A DNA stretch of 8,455 nt from an uncultured Oscillospiraceae bacterium (GTDB lineage: Bacteria; Bacillota; Clostridia; Oscillospirales; Ruminococcaceae). The stretch lies in assembly GCA_900546885.1 (NCBI GenBank), contig UREN01000080.1, positions 1-8,455 of the forward strand, given 5' to 3'. Below the pieces are notes generated by a model. It was given only the letters and a program-made list of their open reading frames with translations, was not told where the DNA came from and searched no databases. Both the position numbers and the translations under genes were made by a program. The first letter of the stretch is position 1; each line of letters begins with the position of its first letter. This document shows positions 1 to 7,174 of the stretch, one piece after another.

Positions 1-195
1 GAAATTTTTTTTGTATGAAGCGTACATCTGAGCACAAACGCATAAAATGCTGGAAAAACGGCCGCAAAAAACAGCGCTTTTTGTACCGGAAAATTCAATA
101 AAATTCACATAATATTCAAGTAAATAACGATATATCGCTATTTTTATGCCGTCTTTTCATACAAATAAAGAGTGTGCAAAATTTATAAGGAACAA
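1..195. other. AT-rich non-coding region upstream of the oppA promoter
   Basis: I see no credible gene here. The base composition is much more AT-rich than the coding DNA that follows. It contains short dyads (for example GCAT-AAA-ATGC at 40-50), spaced AAATTCA-like repeats at 91-118, and a dyad at 122-143 that is listed separately. TTTGTATGAA at 10-19 reappears as its reverse complement at 156-165. The region most likely holds control sites for the peptide transporter, but which regulator binds is unknown. The gene to the left lies outside the window. Confidence 0.6.
122..143. promoter_or_regulatory. 22-bp dyad, candidate operator upstream of oppA
   Basis: The centre CGATATATCG (128-137) is a perfect 10-bp palindrome. 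After one mismatched pair (A127/C138) the symmetry continues with AAATA on the left (122-126) and TATTT on the right (139-143). The dyad lies about 50 bp upstream of the -35 box of the oppA promoter, a position that suits an activator or an upstream-bound repressor. It has no GC stem with a T tract, so it does not look like a terminator. I cannot name the regulator. Confidence 0.4.
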
Positions 196-224
196 TTGAT
201 TTTTGTTTCATAATTTATTATAAT
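196..224 (+). promoter_or_regulatory. oppA promoter, sigma-A type
   Basis: The -35 hexamer TTGATT (196-201) and the perfect -10 hexamer TATAAT (219-224) are separated by exactly 17 bp of AT-rich spacer. The expected start of transcription is near 231, giving a leader of about 75 nt before the oppA start codon. It is the best promoter match in the window and points to strong expression of the binding protein. Confidence 0.8.
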
Positions 225-235
225 AAAGTTCATAC

Positions 236-280
236 TTTCGCCAGTTGTATCATGCTGAAAAGAGTGGTATACCGGCGAAA
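236..280 (+). promoter_or_regulatory. 5' leader hairpin of the oppA mRNA
   Basis: TTTCGCC (236-242) pairs with GGCGAAA (274-280). GTAT (247-250) can pair with ATAC (269-272) further in, leaving a small internal loop. The stem begins about five bases after the inferred transcription start and ends 10 nt before the Shine-Dalgarno AGGGGAG (291-297), so it leaves the ribosome binding site free. A stem at the extreme 5' end commonly protects an mRNA from decay. A regulatory role is possible but unproven. Confidence 0.4.
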
Positions 281-305
281 AATTGCAAAAAGGGGAGAAA
301 AGCAA

Positions 306-2027
306 ATGAAAAAAGCACTTGCACTTGTGCTGGCCCTGGCTTTGGCACTGAGCCTGGCCGCCTGCGGAGGGTCTCCGGCGCCGGCGTCCAGCTCTGCGGC
401 TGGAAGCACGTCCACCGCGCAGCCTGCCGCCTCCGGCACAATGACCACCAACGGCCTGTACCCGGGCACCGCCGACCCTGAGGCAGTCACCTATAACGCT
501 ACTGCCGAGCCCGGCGATATGAACAGCGTTACCACTACGGACTCTGTGTCCATTTCCATTATGCGCGACACCATGGAGGGCCTGACCAGCCTGGACCAGA
601 ACAGCGAGCCCATCCCCGGCGTGGCCGAGACGTGGGACGTGTCTGACGACGGCACTGTCTATACCTTCCATCTGCGCGACGATGCAGTATGGTCCAACGG
701 CGAGAAGATTACGGCCGACGACTTCGTGTTTGCCTGGACGCAGCTCTTCACGCCGGAGACGGGCGCCTCTTACGGCGGCACCTGGGCGAGCTACATCAAG
801 GGCGCACAGGAGATGATCGACGGCACGGGCGACGCCAGCGGCCTGGGCGTAAAGGCCCTGAGCGAAAATACGCTGGAGGTCACCCTGACGCATCCCTGCA
901 CCTATTTCCTGAGCCTGACTGCGTTCCCCAACTTCTACCCCATCAACGAGGACTTCTGGAATGAGGTGGGCGGCGTGGAAAAATACGGCCGCAGCGCAGA
1001 CACCATGCTGTACAACGGCCCGTATGTCATCAGCGAGTGGACCCATGAAGACCACGTCACCATGACGAAGAACGACCAGTATTGGGATAAAGAGAACAAG
1101 GCGTTCATTCCCACTGTCAACGTTGTGATGATTGCCGACTCCAACGCCGCGATCAACTCCTTCCAGGGCGGCGAGCTGGATATGGTCAACCTGAACGGCG
1201 ACCAGAAGGCCATGTTCGAGGCCGAGGGCTGCGTAACTGCCCAGTATGATGAGGCAACCTGTAGCTACATGGAATATAACCTGACCGACGGCGTGTCCAG
1301 CGAGGCGGTGCAGAAGGCGCTGAACAACGCCAAGGTGCGCACGGCCATGACGCTGGCCATTGACTCCGACAGCTATAACAAGAACATTGCCAAGAACAGC
1401 AACACCGTGGCCAACGGCATGGTGCCCGAGGGCATCACCGAGGGCGTTTACGGCGAGGCCCGCGGCAACCTGATTGACCGCAGCATGTCTGAGGAAGAAA
1501 TCAAGGCCCTGTTCGATGAAGGCATGAGCGAGGCAGGCGTGGATGTGGCCGACTTCAAGCCGGTTATCACCACCGACGACACGGACGCCGCCAAGCAGTT
1601 CGCCACCTTCATCCAGAACCAGTGGAAGGAAAAGCTGGGCTTTGACTCCAGCGTGGAGCAGATTACCTTCCAGAGCCGTCTGGATAAGCAGACGAAGAAG
1701 ACCTTTGACGTGATCCCCTCCCTGTGGAGCCCCGATTACAACGACCCCATGACCTATCTGGATATGTTCGTCACCGACAGCGGCAACAACCACACCGGCT
1801 GGAGCAACGCCGAGTATGACGAGCTGATTGCCAACGCGATGGTGGAGGCGGACGCCGACACCCGCACCCAGATGCTGATTGACGCCGAGAAGATTCTGAT
1901 GGAAGAGATGCCTGTCGGCCCGACCTACTGCCGTGTGCGCGACTACCTGTGCTCTGACAAGCTGACGGGCGTTGTCCGCAGCGCGTTCCAGGAGACTGTG
2001 ATGCATTTCGCCAAAATCGCTGAGTAA
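306..2027 (+). CDS. oppA: Oligopeptide ABC transporter substrate-binding lipoprotein
   Basis: Extracellular, lipid-anchored receptor that captures peptides and passes them to the OppBC channel. The 573-residue product begins with a lysine-starting hydrophobic signal peptide ending in a lipobox, SLAAC, so cleavage and lipidation are predicted at Cys20. A flexible Ser/Ala/Pro/Thr-rich linker follows to about residue 50. The rest is a family 5 extracellular solute-binding protein (SBP_bac_5). Its hallmark N-lobe segment is near residues 104-144, with the GVAETW start, SDDGTVYTFHLRDD, and the W-SNGEKITADDFVFAW block. Length suits the OppA/DppA family. The ATG at 306 is chosen because AGGGGAG (291-297) sits 8 nt upstream and the signal peptide starts there; the in-frame ATG at 252 lacks both and lies inside the leader hairpin. 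It is the first gene of the operon and is followed by its own terminator. Peptide uptake is inferred from the family and from oppBCDF; the actual ligand (oligopeptide, dipeptide or other) cannot be read from sequence. Confidence 0.93.
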   Translation: MKKALALVLALALALSLAACGGSPAPASSSAAGSTSTAQPAASGTMTTNGLYPGTADPEAVTYNATAEPGDMNSVTTTDSVSISIMRDTMEGLTSLDQNSEPIPGVAETWDVSDDGTVYTFHLRDDAVWSNGEKITADDFVFAWTQLFTPETGASYGGTWASYIKGAQEMIDGTGDASGLGVKALSENTLEVTLTHPCTYFLSLTAFPNFYPINEDFWNEVGGVEKYGRSADTMLYNGPYVISEWTHEDHVTMTKNDQYWDKENKAFIPTVNVVMIADSNAAINSFQGGELDMVNLNGDQKAMFEAEGCVTAQYDEATCSYMEYNLTDGVSSEAVQKALNNAKVRTAMTLAIDSDSYNKNIAKNSNTVANGMVPEGITEGVYGEARGNLIDRSMSEEEIKALFDEGMSEAGVDVADFKPVITTDDTDAAKQFATFIQNQWKEKLGFDSSVEQITFQSRLDKQTKKTFDVIPSLWSPDYNDPMTYLDMFVTDSGNNHTGWSNAEYDELIANAMVEADADTRTQMLIDAEKILMEEMPVGPTYCRVRDYLCSDKLTGVVRSAFQETVMHFAKIAE

Positions 2028-2051
2028 AACCGGCGCGGCGTGAGCTGAAGG

Positions 2052-2088
2052 AAAAACCGGCTGCCCTGCAGCGGGCAGCCGGTTTTTT
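2052..2088 (+). terminator. Intrinsic terminator after oppA
   Basis: Fifteen contiguous pairs join AAAAACCGGCTGCCC (2052-2066) to GGGCAGCCGGTTTTT (2073-2087). The loop is 6 nt, and the T run covers 2083-2088. It begins 24 nt after the oppA stop codon. Because oppBCDF follow on the same strand with no clear new promoter, it probably terminates only part of the transcripts, giving more receptor than translocator. Confidence 0.85.
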
Positions 2089-2114
2089 GGCTTTTTCACA
2101 CTTGAAAAATGTCA

Positions 2115-2155
2115 AAGCAGACAGCAGCGGGATGTGTGCCCGCCGCTGTCTGCTT
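2115..2155 (+). repeat. Long hairpin in the oppA-oppB spacer (second stem-loop)
   Basis: AAGCAGACAGC (2115-2125) pairs with GCTGTCTGCTT (2145-2155). After one A/C mismatch, GCGGG (2127-2131) pairs with CCCGC (2139-2143) around a 7-nt loop. No T tract follows, so it is not a standard terminator. Its right arm shares bases 2152-2155 with the next stem-loop, so the two cannot both be fully formed. Confidence 0.6.
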
Positions 2156-2201
2156 ATCAAAGCCTCAAAGCAGCACAGGGCGTTTTGGGGCTTTGATAAG
2201 C
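2152..2201 (+). repeat. Long hairpin in the oppA-oppB spacer (third stem-loop)
   Basis: GCTTATCAAAGCC (2152-2164) is perfectly complementary to GGCTTTGATAAGC (2189-2201), and two more pairs (T-G and C-G) extend the stem inward. The loop is about 20 nt. The heptamer TCAAAGC in its left arm also occurs at 2112-2118 and 2165-2171, so the right-arm copy GCTTTGA (2190-2196) has three possible partners. This permits alternative folds. Confidence 0.6.
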
Positions 2202-2203
2202 AA

Positions 2204-2247
2204 ATTCTGCCGTTTTCAGAATGGCGCGCCTGCCGCAGGGCGGCGCC
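2204..2247 (+). repeat. Two abutting hairpins upstream of the oppB ribosome binding site
   Basis: ATTCTG (2204-2209) pairs with CAGAAT (2217-2222) around a 7-nt loop. Directly next to it, GGCGC (2223-2227) pairs with GCGCC (2243-2247), and GCC inside extends the stem with one bulge. A pyrimidine-rich stretch with TTTTT (2255-2259) follows, so the GC-rich hairpin could act as a weak terminator or pause site shortly before the oppB Shine-Dalgarno at 2274-2279. Confidence 0.4.
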
Positions 2248-2288
2248 CCTTCCGTTTTTCTCATTTTCTTAGTAAGGAGCTGGTTTGC

Positions 2289-3236
2289 GTGACCAAGTAC
2301 ATCCTCAAAAGGATCCTCTACTCGCTGTTGACGGTCTTTTTGATTGTGGCGCTGACATTCTTCATGATGCACGCGCTGCCGGGCGACCCGTTCAGCACCG
2401 GCAAGGCCATCGACCCTTCCATTATGGAAGCCATGATGGAAAAATACGATTTGGATAAGCCTGTCTTTCAGCAGTTTGTGAAATATATTTCCAACGTGCT
2501 GCACGGCGATTTGGGCATCAGCCTGAAATATAAGCGCCCTGTGACAGAGATTATCGGCGAAAGCTTCCCCTATTCGTTTGAGCTGGGTGTGCGCGCGCTG
2601 ATATTTTCCACAGTGGCCGGGCTGCTGCTGGGCATTGTGGCGGCGGTGAAGCGCGGCACCAAATGGGATACCGGCAGCATGCTGGTGGCCATGCTGGGCG
2701 TGTCCATGCCGTCGTTTATTGTGGGCGCGCTGCTGCAGTATTTCCTGGGGCTGAAGCTGATGCAGGCGACGGGCGTAAGCCTGTTTCCCATTACCGGCTG
2801 GGGCACAGAGATGAGCAAGCTGCTGCCGTCCTTTGCGCTGGGCTTCGGCACGCTGGCCATTGTGTCGCGCCTGATGCGCACCAGCATGCTGGACGTGCTC
2901 AATCAGGACTATATCAAGACGGCCAAGGCCAAGGGCCTGTCCAGCAAAAAAATTATTTGGAAGCATGCGGTGCGCAACGCCATTATGCCGGTTATCACGG
3001 TGCTGGGGCCGCAGGCTGCCGCCATCCTCACCGGCGCCATGGTGGTGGAGAAAATTTTCGCCATTCCCGGCATGGGCAAGTTCTTTGTCACCAGCATCAC
3101 CAACAACGATTACACCATGATTGCGGGCACCACCATTTTCTACGGCGTATTCCTGGTGGCGGCCAACCTCATCGTGGACGTCCTGTATTGTGTCATTGAC
3201 CCGCGCGTCAAGCTGGCCGGCGGAAAGGAGGGCTGA
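2289..3236 (+). CDS. oppB: Oligopeptide ABC transporter permease, OppB type
   Basis: One of two integral membrane subunits that form the peptide channel. The 315-residue product has a first membrane helix near residues 9-28, followed by the ALPGDPF segment and an external domain. Several more hydrophobic segments follow from about residue 100 (for example 101-120, 131-154, 231-252, 279-302). The EAA loop that docks on the ATPase is visible near 208-235, with TAKAKGLSSKKI and HAVRNAIMPV. The conserved VEKIFAIPGMG lies at 253-263 and the family C-terminal DPRVKL at 304-309. The start is GTG at 2289, because AAGGAG (2274-2279) is 9 nt upstream and the protein then begins with the usual KYILKRI. 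The in-frame ATG at 2109 would add 60 unlikely residues translated through the spacer hairpins. DppB is the close alternative name. Confidence 0.93.
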   Translation: MTKYILKRILYSLLTVFLIVALTFFMMHALPGDPFSTGKAIDPSIMEAMMEKYDLDKPVFQQFVKYISNVLHGDLGISLKYKRPVTEIIGESFPYSFELGVRALIFSTVAGLLLGIVAAVKRGTKWDTGSMLVAMLGVSMPSFIVGALLQYFLGLKLMQATGVSLFPITGWGTEMSKLLPSFALGFGTLAIVSRLMRTSMLDVLNQDYIKTAKAKGLSSKKIIWKHAVRNAIMPVITVLGPQAAAILTGAMVVEKIFAIPGMGKFFVTSITNNDYTMIAGTTIFYGVFLVAANLIVDVLYCVIDPRVKLAGGKEG

Positions 3237-3242
3237 GGACCA

Positions 3243-4253
3243 ATGAATAAAAAACAGAAAGCACTGGCCGCGGCCCTGGAGGCAAAAGAGCAGGAGCGCA
3301 TTGCCGCCGCCGCCCACTACGACCCAGCCGATGCTGATTTCGAGGTGATAGGCCCGGATGTAAACAGCCGCGAGGCCATTGCCCGCCCTTCAGTGAGCTT
3401 CTGGCAGGATGCCATGCGCCGCCTGTTCTCGAACAAGACGGCGATTGTGTGCATGATTGTCATTGCGCTGATTGTGCTGATGGCGATTTTCCAGCCCATT
3501 GTAAGCCCGTTCACAGAGGAAGAGCAGCATGTTACCCATACCAACGCGCACATGTTTACAGTGTGTGCCGACACGGGCCACATGCATGTGTTCGGCACGG
3601 ATAATATGGGCCGCGACCTGTTCACCCGCGCCTGGATGGGCGCCCGCGTCTCTCTGGCCATGGCCCTGACGGCCGTTATTGCCAACGGCATCATCGGCCT
3701 GATTTACGGCGGCATCTCCGGCTATTTCGGCGGCGCGCTGGACAATGTCATGATGCGCATTATCGAGATTATCAACGGCATCCCGTACCTGATTATTCTG
3801 ATTTTGTTCATGCTTATCATGGGCGCAGGCGTAAAAAGCATGATTATCGCCTATATCATCGCGGGCTGGACGGGCATTGCGCGCCTTACCCGCGGCCAGA
3901 TTGTGTCTTTGAAGGAGCAGGAGTTTGTGGTGGCCGCCCGCGCTATGGGCGCAAAGCCGGCGCGCATCATCATAAAGCACCTCATCCCCAACCTTCTGAG
4001 CGTGGTTATCGTGCAGATCACCATGGCTATCCCCAGCATGATTTTCAACGAATCCTTCCTCTCGTTCATCGGCCTGGGCGTGCCCATCCCCACCTCCTCC
4101 TGGGGGCAGATGGCCAACGATGGGTTCGGCATGTTCCGCATGTATCCGTGGCAGATGCTCATTCCCGCAGTGCTCATCAGCCTGACGATGCTCAGCTTCA
4201 ACCTGCTGGGCGATGCGCTGCGCGACAGTGTTGACCCGAAACTGAGGAGGTGA
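3243..4253 (+). CDS. oppC: Oligopeptide ABC transporter permease, OppC type
   Basis: Second channel subunit, partner of OppB. The 336-residue product has a charged cytoplasmic N-terminal extension of about 65 residues before the first membrane helix (about 66-88). An external loop follows and leads into the family motif FGTDNMGRDLFTRA (117-130). Further helices lie near 135-160, 180-208, 250-268 and 305-322. The EAA loop is near 229-253, with AARAMGAKPARII and HLIPNLL. ESFLSFIGLG (270-279), SSWG and LGDALRDSVDP (322-332) are all typical of OppC/DppC. The gene starts 6 nt after oppB with AAAGGAGG (3224-3231) overlapping the oppB end, which suggests translational coupling. One oddity is five histidines between residues 96 and 115 (H96, H99, H103, H113, H115) in the external loop, discussed under findings. 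Confidence 0.93.
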   Translation: MNKKQKALAAALEAKEQERIAAAAHYDPADADFEVIGPDVNSREAIARPSVSFWQDAMRRLFSNKTAIVCMIVIALIVLMAIFQPIVSPFTEEEQHVTHTNAHMFTVCADTGHMHVFGTDNMGRDLFTRAWMGARVSLAMALTAVIANGIIGLIYGGISGYFGGALDNVMMRIIEIINGIPYLIILILFMLIMGAGVKSMIIAYIIAGWTGIARLTRGQIVSLKEQEFVVAARAMGAKPARIIIKHLIPNLLSVVIVQITMAIPSMIFNESFLSFIGLGVPIPTSSWGQMANDGFGMFRMYPWQMLIPAVLISLTMLSFNLLGDALRDSVDPKLRR

Positions 4254-4258
4254 GAGGC

Positions 4259-5260
4259 ATGGCAGACGTATTGAAAATTGAAAACCTGCACGTCTCTTTC
4301 GACACCTATGCGGGCGAGGTGCACGCGGTGCGCGGCGTTTCGCTGCATGTGGGCGAGGGTGAGGTGCTTGCCGTTGTGGGCGAATCCGGCTGCGGCAAAT
4401 CGGTGACGGCGCAGACCATCATGAAGCTGAACCCCATGCCGCCCGCCCGCATCAAAGAGGGCAGCATCAATTTGTGCGGCGAGGACATTGTAGCTGCAAA
4501 CGAAAAGAAGATGCAGGACATCCGCGGCCGCCTTGTGAGCATGATATTTCAGGACCCCATGACCTGCCTGAACCCCACCATGAAGGTGGGCAAGCAGCTG
4601 ACGGAGGCCATTTGTCAGCACCGCAAGCTTTCGAAGGACGAGGCAAAGAAAGAGGCCGTGCGCCTTTTGGAAATGGTGCAGATTCCCAACGCGGCCGAGC
4701 GCGCCGAACAGTACCCGCACGAGTTTTCCGGCGGCATGCGCCAGCGCGCCATGATTGCCATGGCCATGAGCTGCGAGCCCAAGCTGCTGATTGCAGACGA
4801 GCCCACCACCGCGCTGGACGTAACCATTCAGGCGCAGATTATGCAGCTGATGGCCAAGGTGCGCGAAGAGACGGGCACCGCCATTATTCTGATTACGCAC
4901 GATTTGGGCGTGGTGGCCAATTTGGCCGACCGCGTGGCCGTGATGTATGCGGGCAAAATTGTGGAGACAGGCACGGCAGAAGATATTTTCTACCGCCCGA
5001 AGCATCCCTACACGCAGGCCCTGCTGAAAAGCCTGCCCACGGTGGAAACATCCCGCGAAGAGAAGCTGGTGTCTATTGCAGGCACCCCGCCGGATTTGTT
5101 TATGCCGCCAAAGGGCTGCGAATTTGCCAGCCGCTGTGAGCATTGCATGAAGGTGTGCAAAAAGCATGTGCCGCCCACCTATGAGGTGGGGGCGGGCCAC
5201 AAGGCGGCCTGCTGGCGGCTGCACCCCGCCTGCCCGGTGCAAAGGAAGGAGGGGAACTGA
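4259..5260 (+). CDS. oppD: Oligopeptide ABC transporter ATPase, OppD type
   Basis: One of the two cytoplasmic ATPases that power peptide uptake. The 333-residue product has all ABC motifs: Walker A GESGCGKS (41-48), Q-loop Q98 in FQDP, signature FSGGMRQR (156-163), Walker B LLIADEP (176-182), D-loop TALD (184-187) and switch His214. The C-terminal oligopeptide/dipeptide transporter domain carries Cys287, Cys293, Cys300 and Cys318, the pattern known in this family to hold a [4Fe-4S] cluster, plus an extra Cys296. The ATG at 4259 is chosen because AGGAGG (4245-4250) is 8 nt upstream; a GTG at 4250 lies within that site. The start is 5 nt after the oppC stop, and the ribosome binding site lies inside the end of oppC, suggesting coupling. 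Confidence 0.93.
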   Translation: MADVLKIENLHVSFDTYAGEVHAVRGVSLHVGEGEVLAVVGESGCGKSVTAQTIMKLNPMPPARIKEGSINLCGEDIVAANEKKMQDIRGRLVSMIFQDPMTCLNPTMKVGKQLTEAICQHRKLSKDEAKKEAVRLLEMVQIPNAAERAEQYPHEFSGGMRQRAMIAMAMSCEPKLLIADEPTTALDVTIQAQIMQLMAKVREETGTAIILITHDLGVVANLADRVAVMYAGKIVETGTAEDIFYRPKHPYTQALLKSLPTVETSREEKLVSIAGTPPDLFMPPKGCEFASRCEHCMKVCKKHVPPTYEVGAGHKAACWRLHPACPVQRKEGN

Positions 5261-5262
5261 GA

Positions 5263-6224
<962 letters not shown>

Positions 6225-6237
<13 letters not shown>

Positions 6238-6260
6238 AGTGTTTTCCGGCGCCGCTTTTT
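6225..6260 (+). terminator. Probable opp operon terminator overlapping the oppF stop
   Basis: GCCGGAA (6228-6234) pairs with TTCCGGC (6244-6250) around a 9-nt loop that contains the TAA stop codon of oppF. Two outer pairs (C6226-G6251, G6225-C6252) extend the stem past a bulged A. A run of five T (6256-6260) follows after three more bases. The gap between stem and T run is slightly long, so termination may be partial. Confidence 0.5.
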
Positions 6261-6376
6261 GGCCCGATGCAAACAGAGAACAAAGCGCGCCGCGCCTTTC
6301 TGCGCTTGCAGAGAGCGTGGCGTGCTTTTCCTTTGAGGGAAACTGTGCCCGGCAAGGCATCAGGCGGCGGAAAGCC

Positions 6377-6405
6377 TTGCGCCCCGCGCAAAGCAGGTGT
6401 ATCAT
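6377..6405 (+). promoter_or_regulatory. Possible promoter of the HAD phosphatase gene
   Basis: TTGCGC (6377-6382) and TATCAT (6400-6405) are 17 bp apart, each with a fair match to the sigma-A boxes. The spacing is ideal but the hexamers are imperfect and the region is GC-rich. GCAAGGC (6352-6358) and GCCTTGC (6374-6380) form an inverted repeat that overlaps the -35 box. It supports separate transcription of the downstream gene after the oppF terminator, without proving it. Confidence 0.35.
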
Positions 6406-6455
6406 AGAAGCCGGGCGCACCATGCCGCGCATGCCATAGAAAAGGGAGGCAGAAC

Positions 6456-7124
6456 ATGAAGAAGATTCGTGCAGTGCTGTTTGATATGGACGGCCTGATG
6501 TTTGATACGCAGCGTCTTTGGGACAAAGCCTGGAAACAGGCGGGTGAGGCCTGCGGCGTGCCCATGGGGGAAGAGCAAATTGCCCCCTTGCGCGGCCGCA
6601 GCCTGGCCGACAGCCGCGCCGCCTTTGAAAAGAATGTGGCCCCGGGGGATGTGTTTGACCGCTGCAACACCATGGCGGACGCCCTTGTGCGCGAATGGCT
6701 GCGGGGCGACGTGCCCATGAAGCCCGGCCTTTTGCCGCTTTTGGCATACCTGCAGAAAACCGGGCGCGCCATGGCGGTGGTTTCCTCCACCGAGCAAAAC
6801 CTTGTAAAAGACCTTTTGCAGCGCACCGGCATTCTGAATTATTTTTCTGCCGTGGTGTGCGGCGACATGGTGCGGCACTCGAAGCCTGCGCCCGATATTT
6901 ACCTGTTGGGCGCACAGCGCGTAAATGTGCCGCCCGCACACTGCCTTGTGCTGGAAGATTCGGAAAACGGCGCCCGTGCGGGCCTTGCCGCCGGCTGCCG
7001 GACGGTGGTGGTGCCGGATGTTGCCCCGGTGGCGCAGCAGGTGCTGGCGGCAGCCGCCGCGGTGGTGCCCAGCCTGGAAGATGTGATTACCCTTTTGGAA
7101 GAGGACGAAAAAACGCAAAAATGA
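6456..7124 (+). CDS. HAD-superfamily phosphatase, beta-phosphoglucomutase-like subgroup
   Basis: Cytoplasmic hydrolase of the haloacid dehalogenase superfamily, 222 residues. All four motifs are seen: motif I DMDGLMFD with nucleophile Asp10 and acid/base Asp12, motif II Ser/Thr in VVSST (108-112), motif III Lys143 in SKPAPD, and motif IV Glu167-Asp168 in LEDSENG. The helical cap lies between motifs I and II (about 17-85). The order and the DGLMFDT context fit the group containing beta-phosphoglucomutase, phosphoglycolate phosphatase and sugar-phosphate phosphatases. The substrate cannot be told from this, so no symbol is given. AGGGAGG (6443-6449) lies 6 nt before the ATG. A 218-nt gap and a terminator separate it from oppF, so a role in peptide uptake is not implied. 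Confidence 0.88.
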   Translation: MKKIRAVLFDMDGLMFDTQRLWDKAWKQAGEACGVPMGEEQIAPLRGRSLADSRAAFEKNVAPGDVFDRCNTMADALVREWLRGDVPMKPGLLPLLAYLQKTGRAMAVVSSTEQNLVKDLLQRTGILNYFSAVVCGDMVRHSKPAPDIYLLGAQRVNVPPAHCLVLEDSENGARAGLAAGCRTVVVPDVAPVAQQVLAAAAAVVPSLEDVITLLEEDEKTQK

Positions 7125-7134
7125 CAAAGTAAAA

Positions 7135-7174
7135 CGCCGCGCTGTTTTCAAAACAGCGCGGCGCCGTTTGTTTT
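7135..7174. terminator. Bidirectional terminator between convergent genes
   Basis: CGCCGCGCTGTTT (7135-7147) pairs perfectly with AAACAGCGCGGCG (7151-7163) around a 3-nt loop. On the plus strand, GTTTGTTTT follows after the stem; on the minus strand the stem is followed by TTTTACTTT. It lies 10 nt after the phosphatase stop and 9 nt before the permease stop, so it should end both transcripts. Confidence 0.85.

Noticed and set aside
91..118. CodY-like box upstream of oppA
   Set aside because: The AAAATTC repeats are reminiscent of the AATTTTC half site but no palindromic AATTTTC-GAAAATT arrangement is present.
252..305. Upstream in-frame ATG for oppA at 252
   Set aside because: It would add 18 charged residues before a perfect signal peptide, has no Shine-Dalgarno, and lies inside the leader hairpin.
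183..2099. Long minus-strand open frame of 638 codons opposite oppA
   Set aside because: It is the antisense shadow of a GC-rich gene. It has no family resemblance, no ribosome binding site, and covers the oppA promoter and terminator.
2087..2272. Small 61-codon frame in the oppA-oppB spacer as a leader peptide
   Set aside because: It starts with TTG inside the terminator T run and has no ribosome binding site, so no support for a translated attenuator peptide.
2109..2288. Upstream in-frame ATG for oppB at 2109
   Set aside because: The added 60 residues come from the hairpin region and lack any membrane-protein character. The GTG at 2289 has AAGGAG at the right distance.
2157..5242. Long minus-strand open frames of 386 and 463 codons opposite oppB-oppD
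   Set aside because: Same antisense effect; the His/Gly/Arg-rich translations are typical of frames opposite GC-rich codons, while the plus strand has clear OppB, OppC and OppD proteins.
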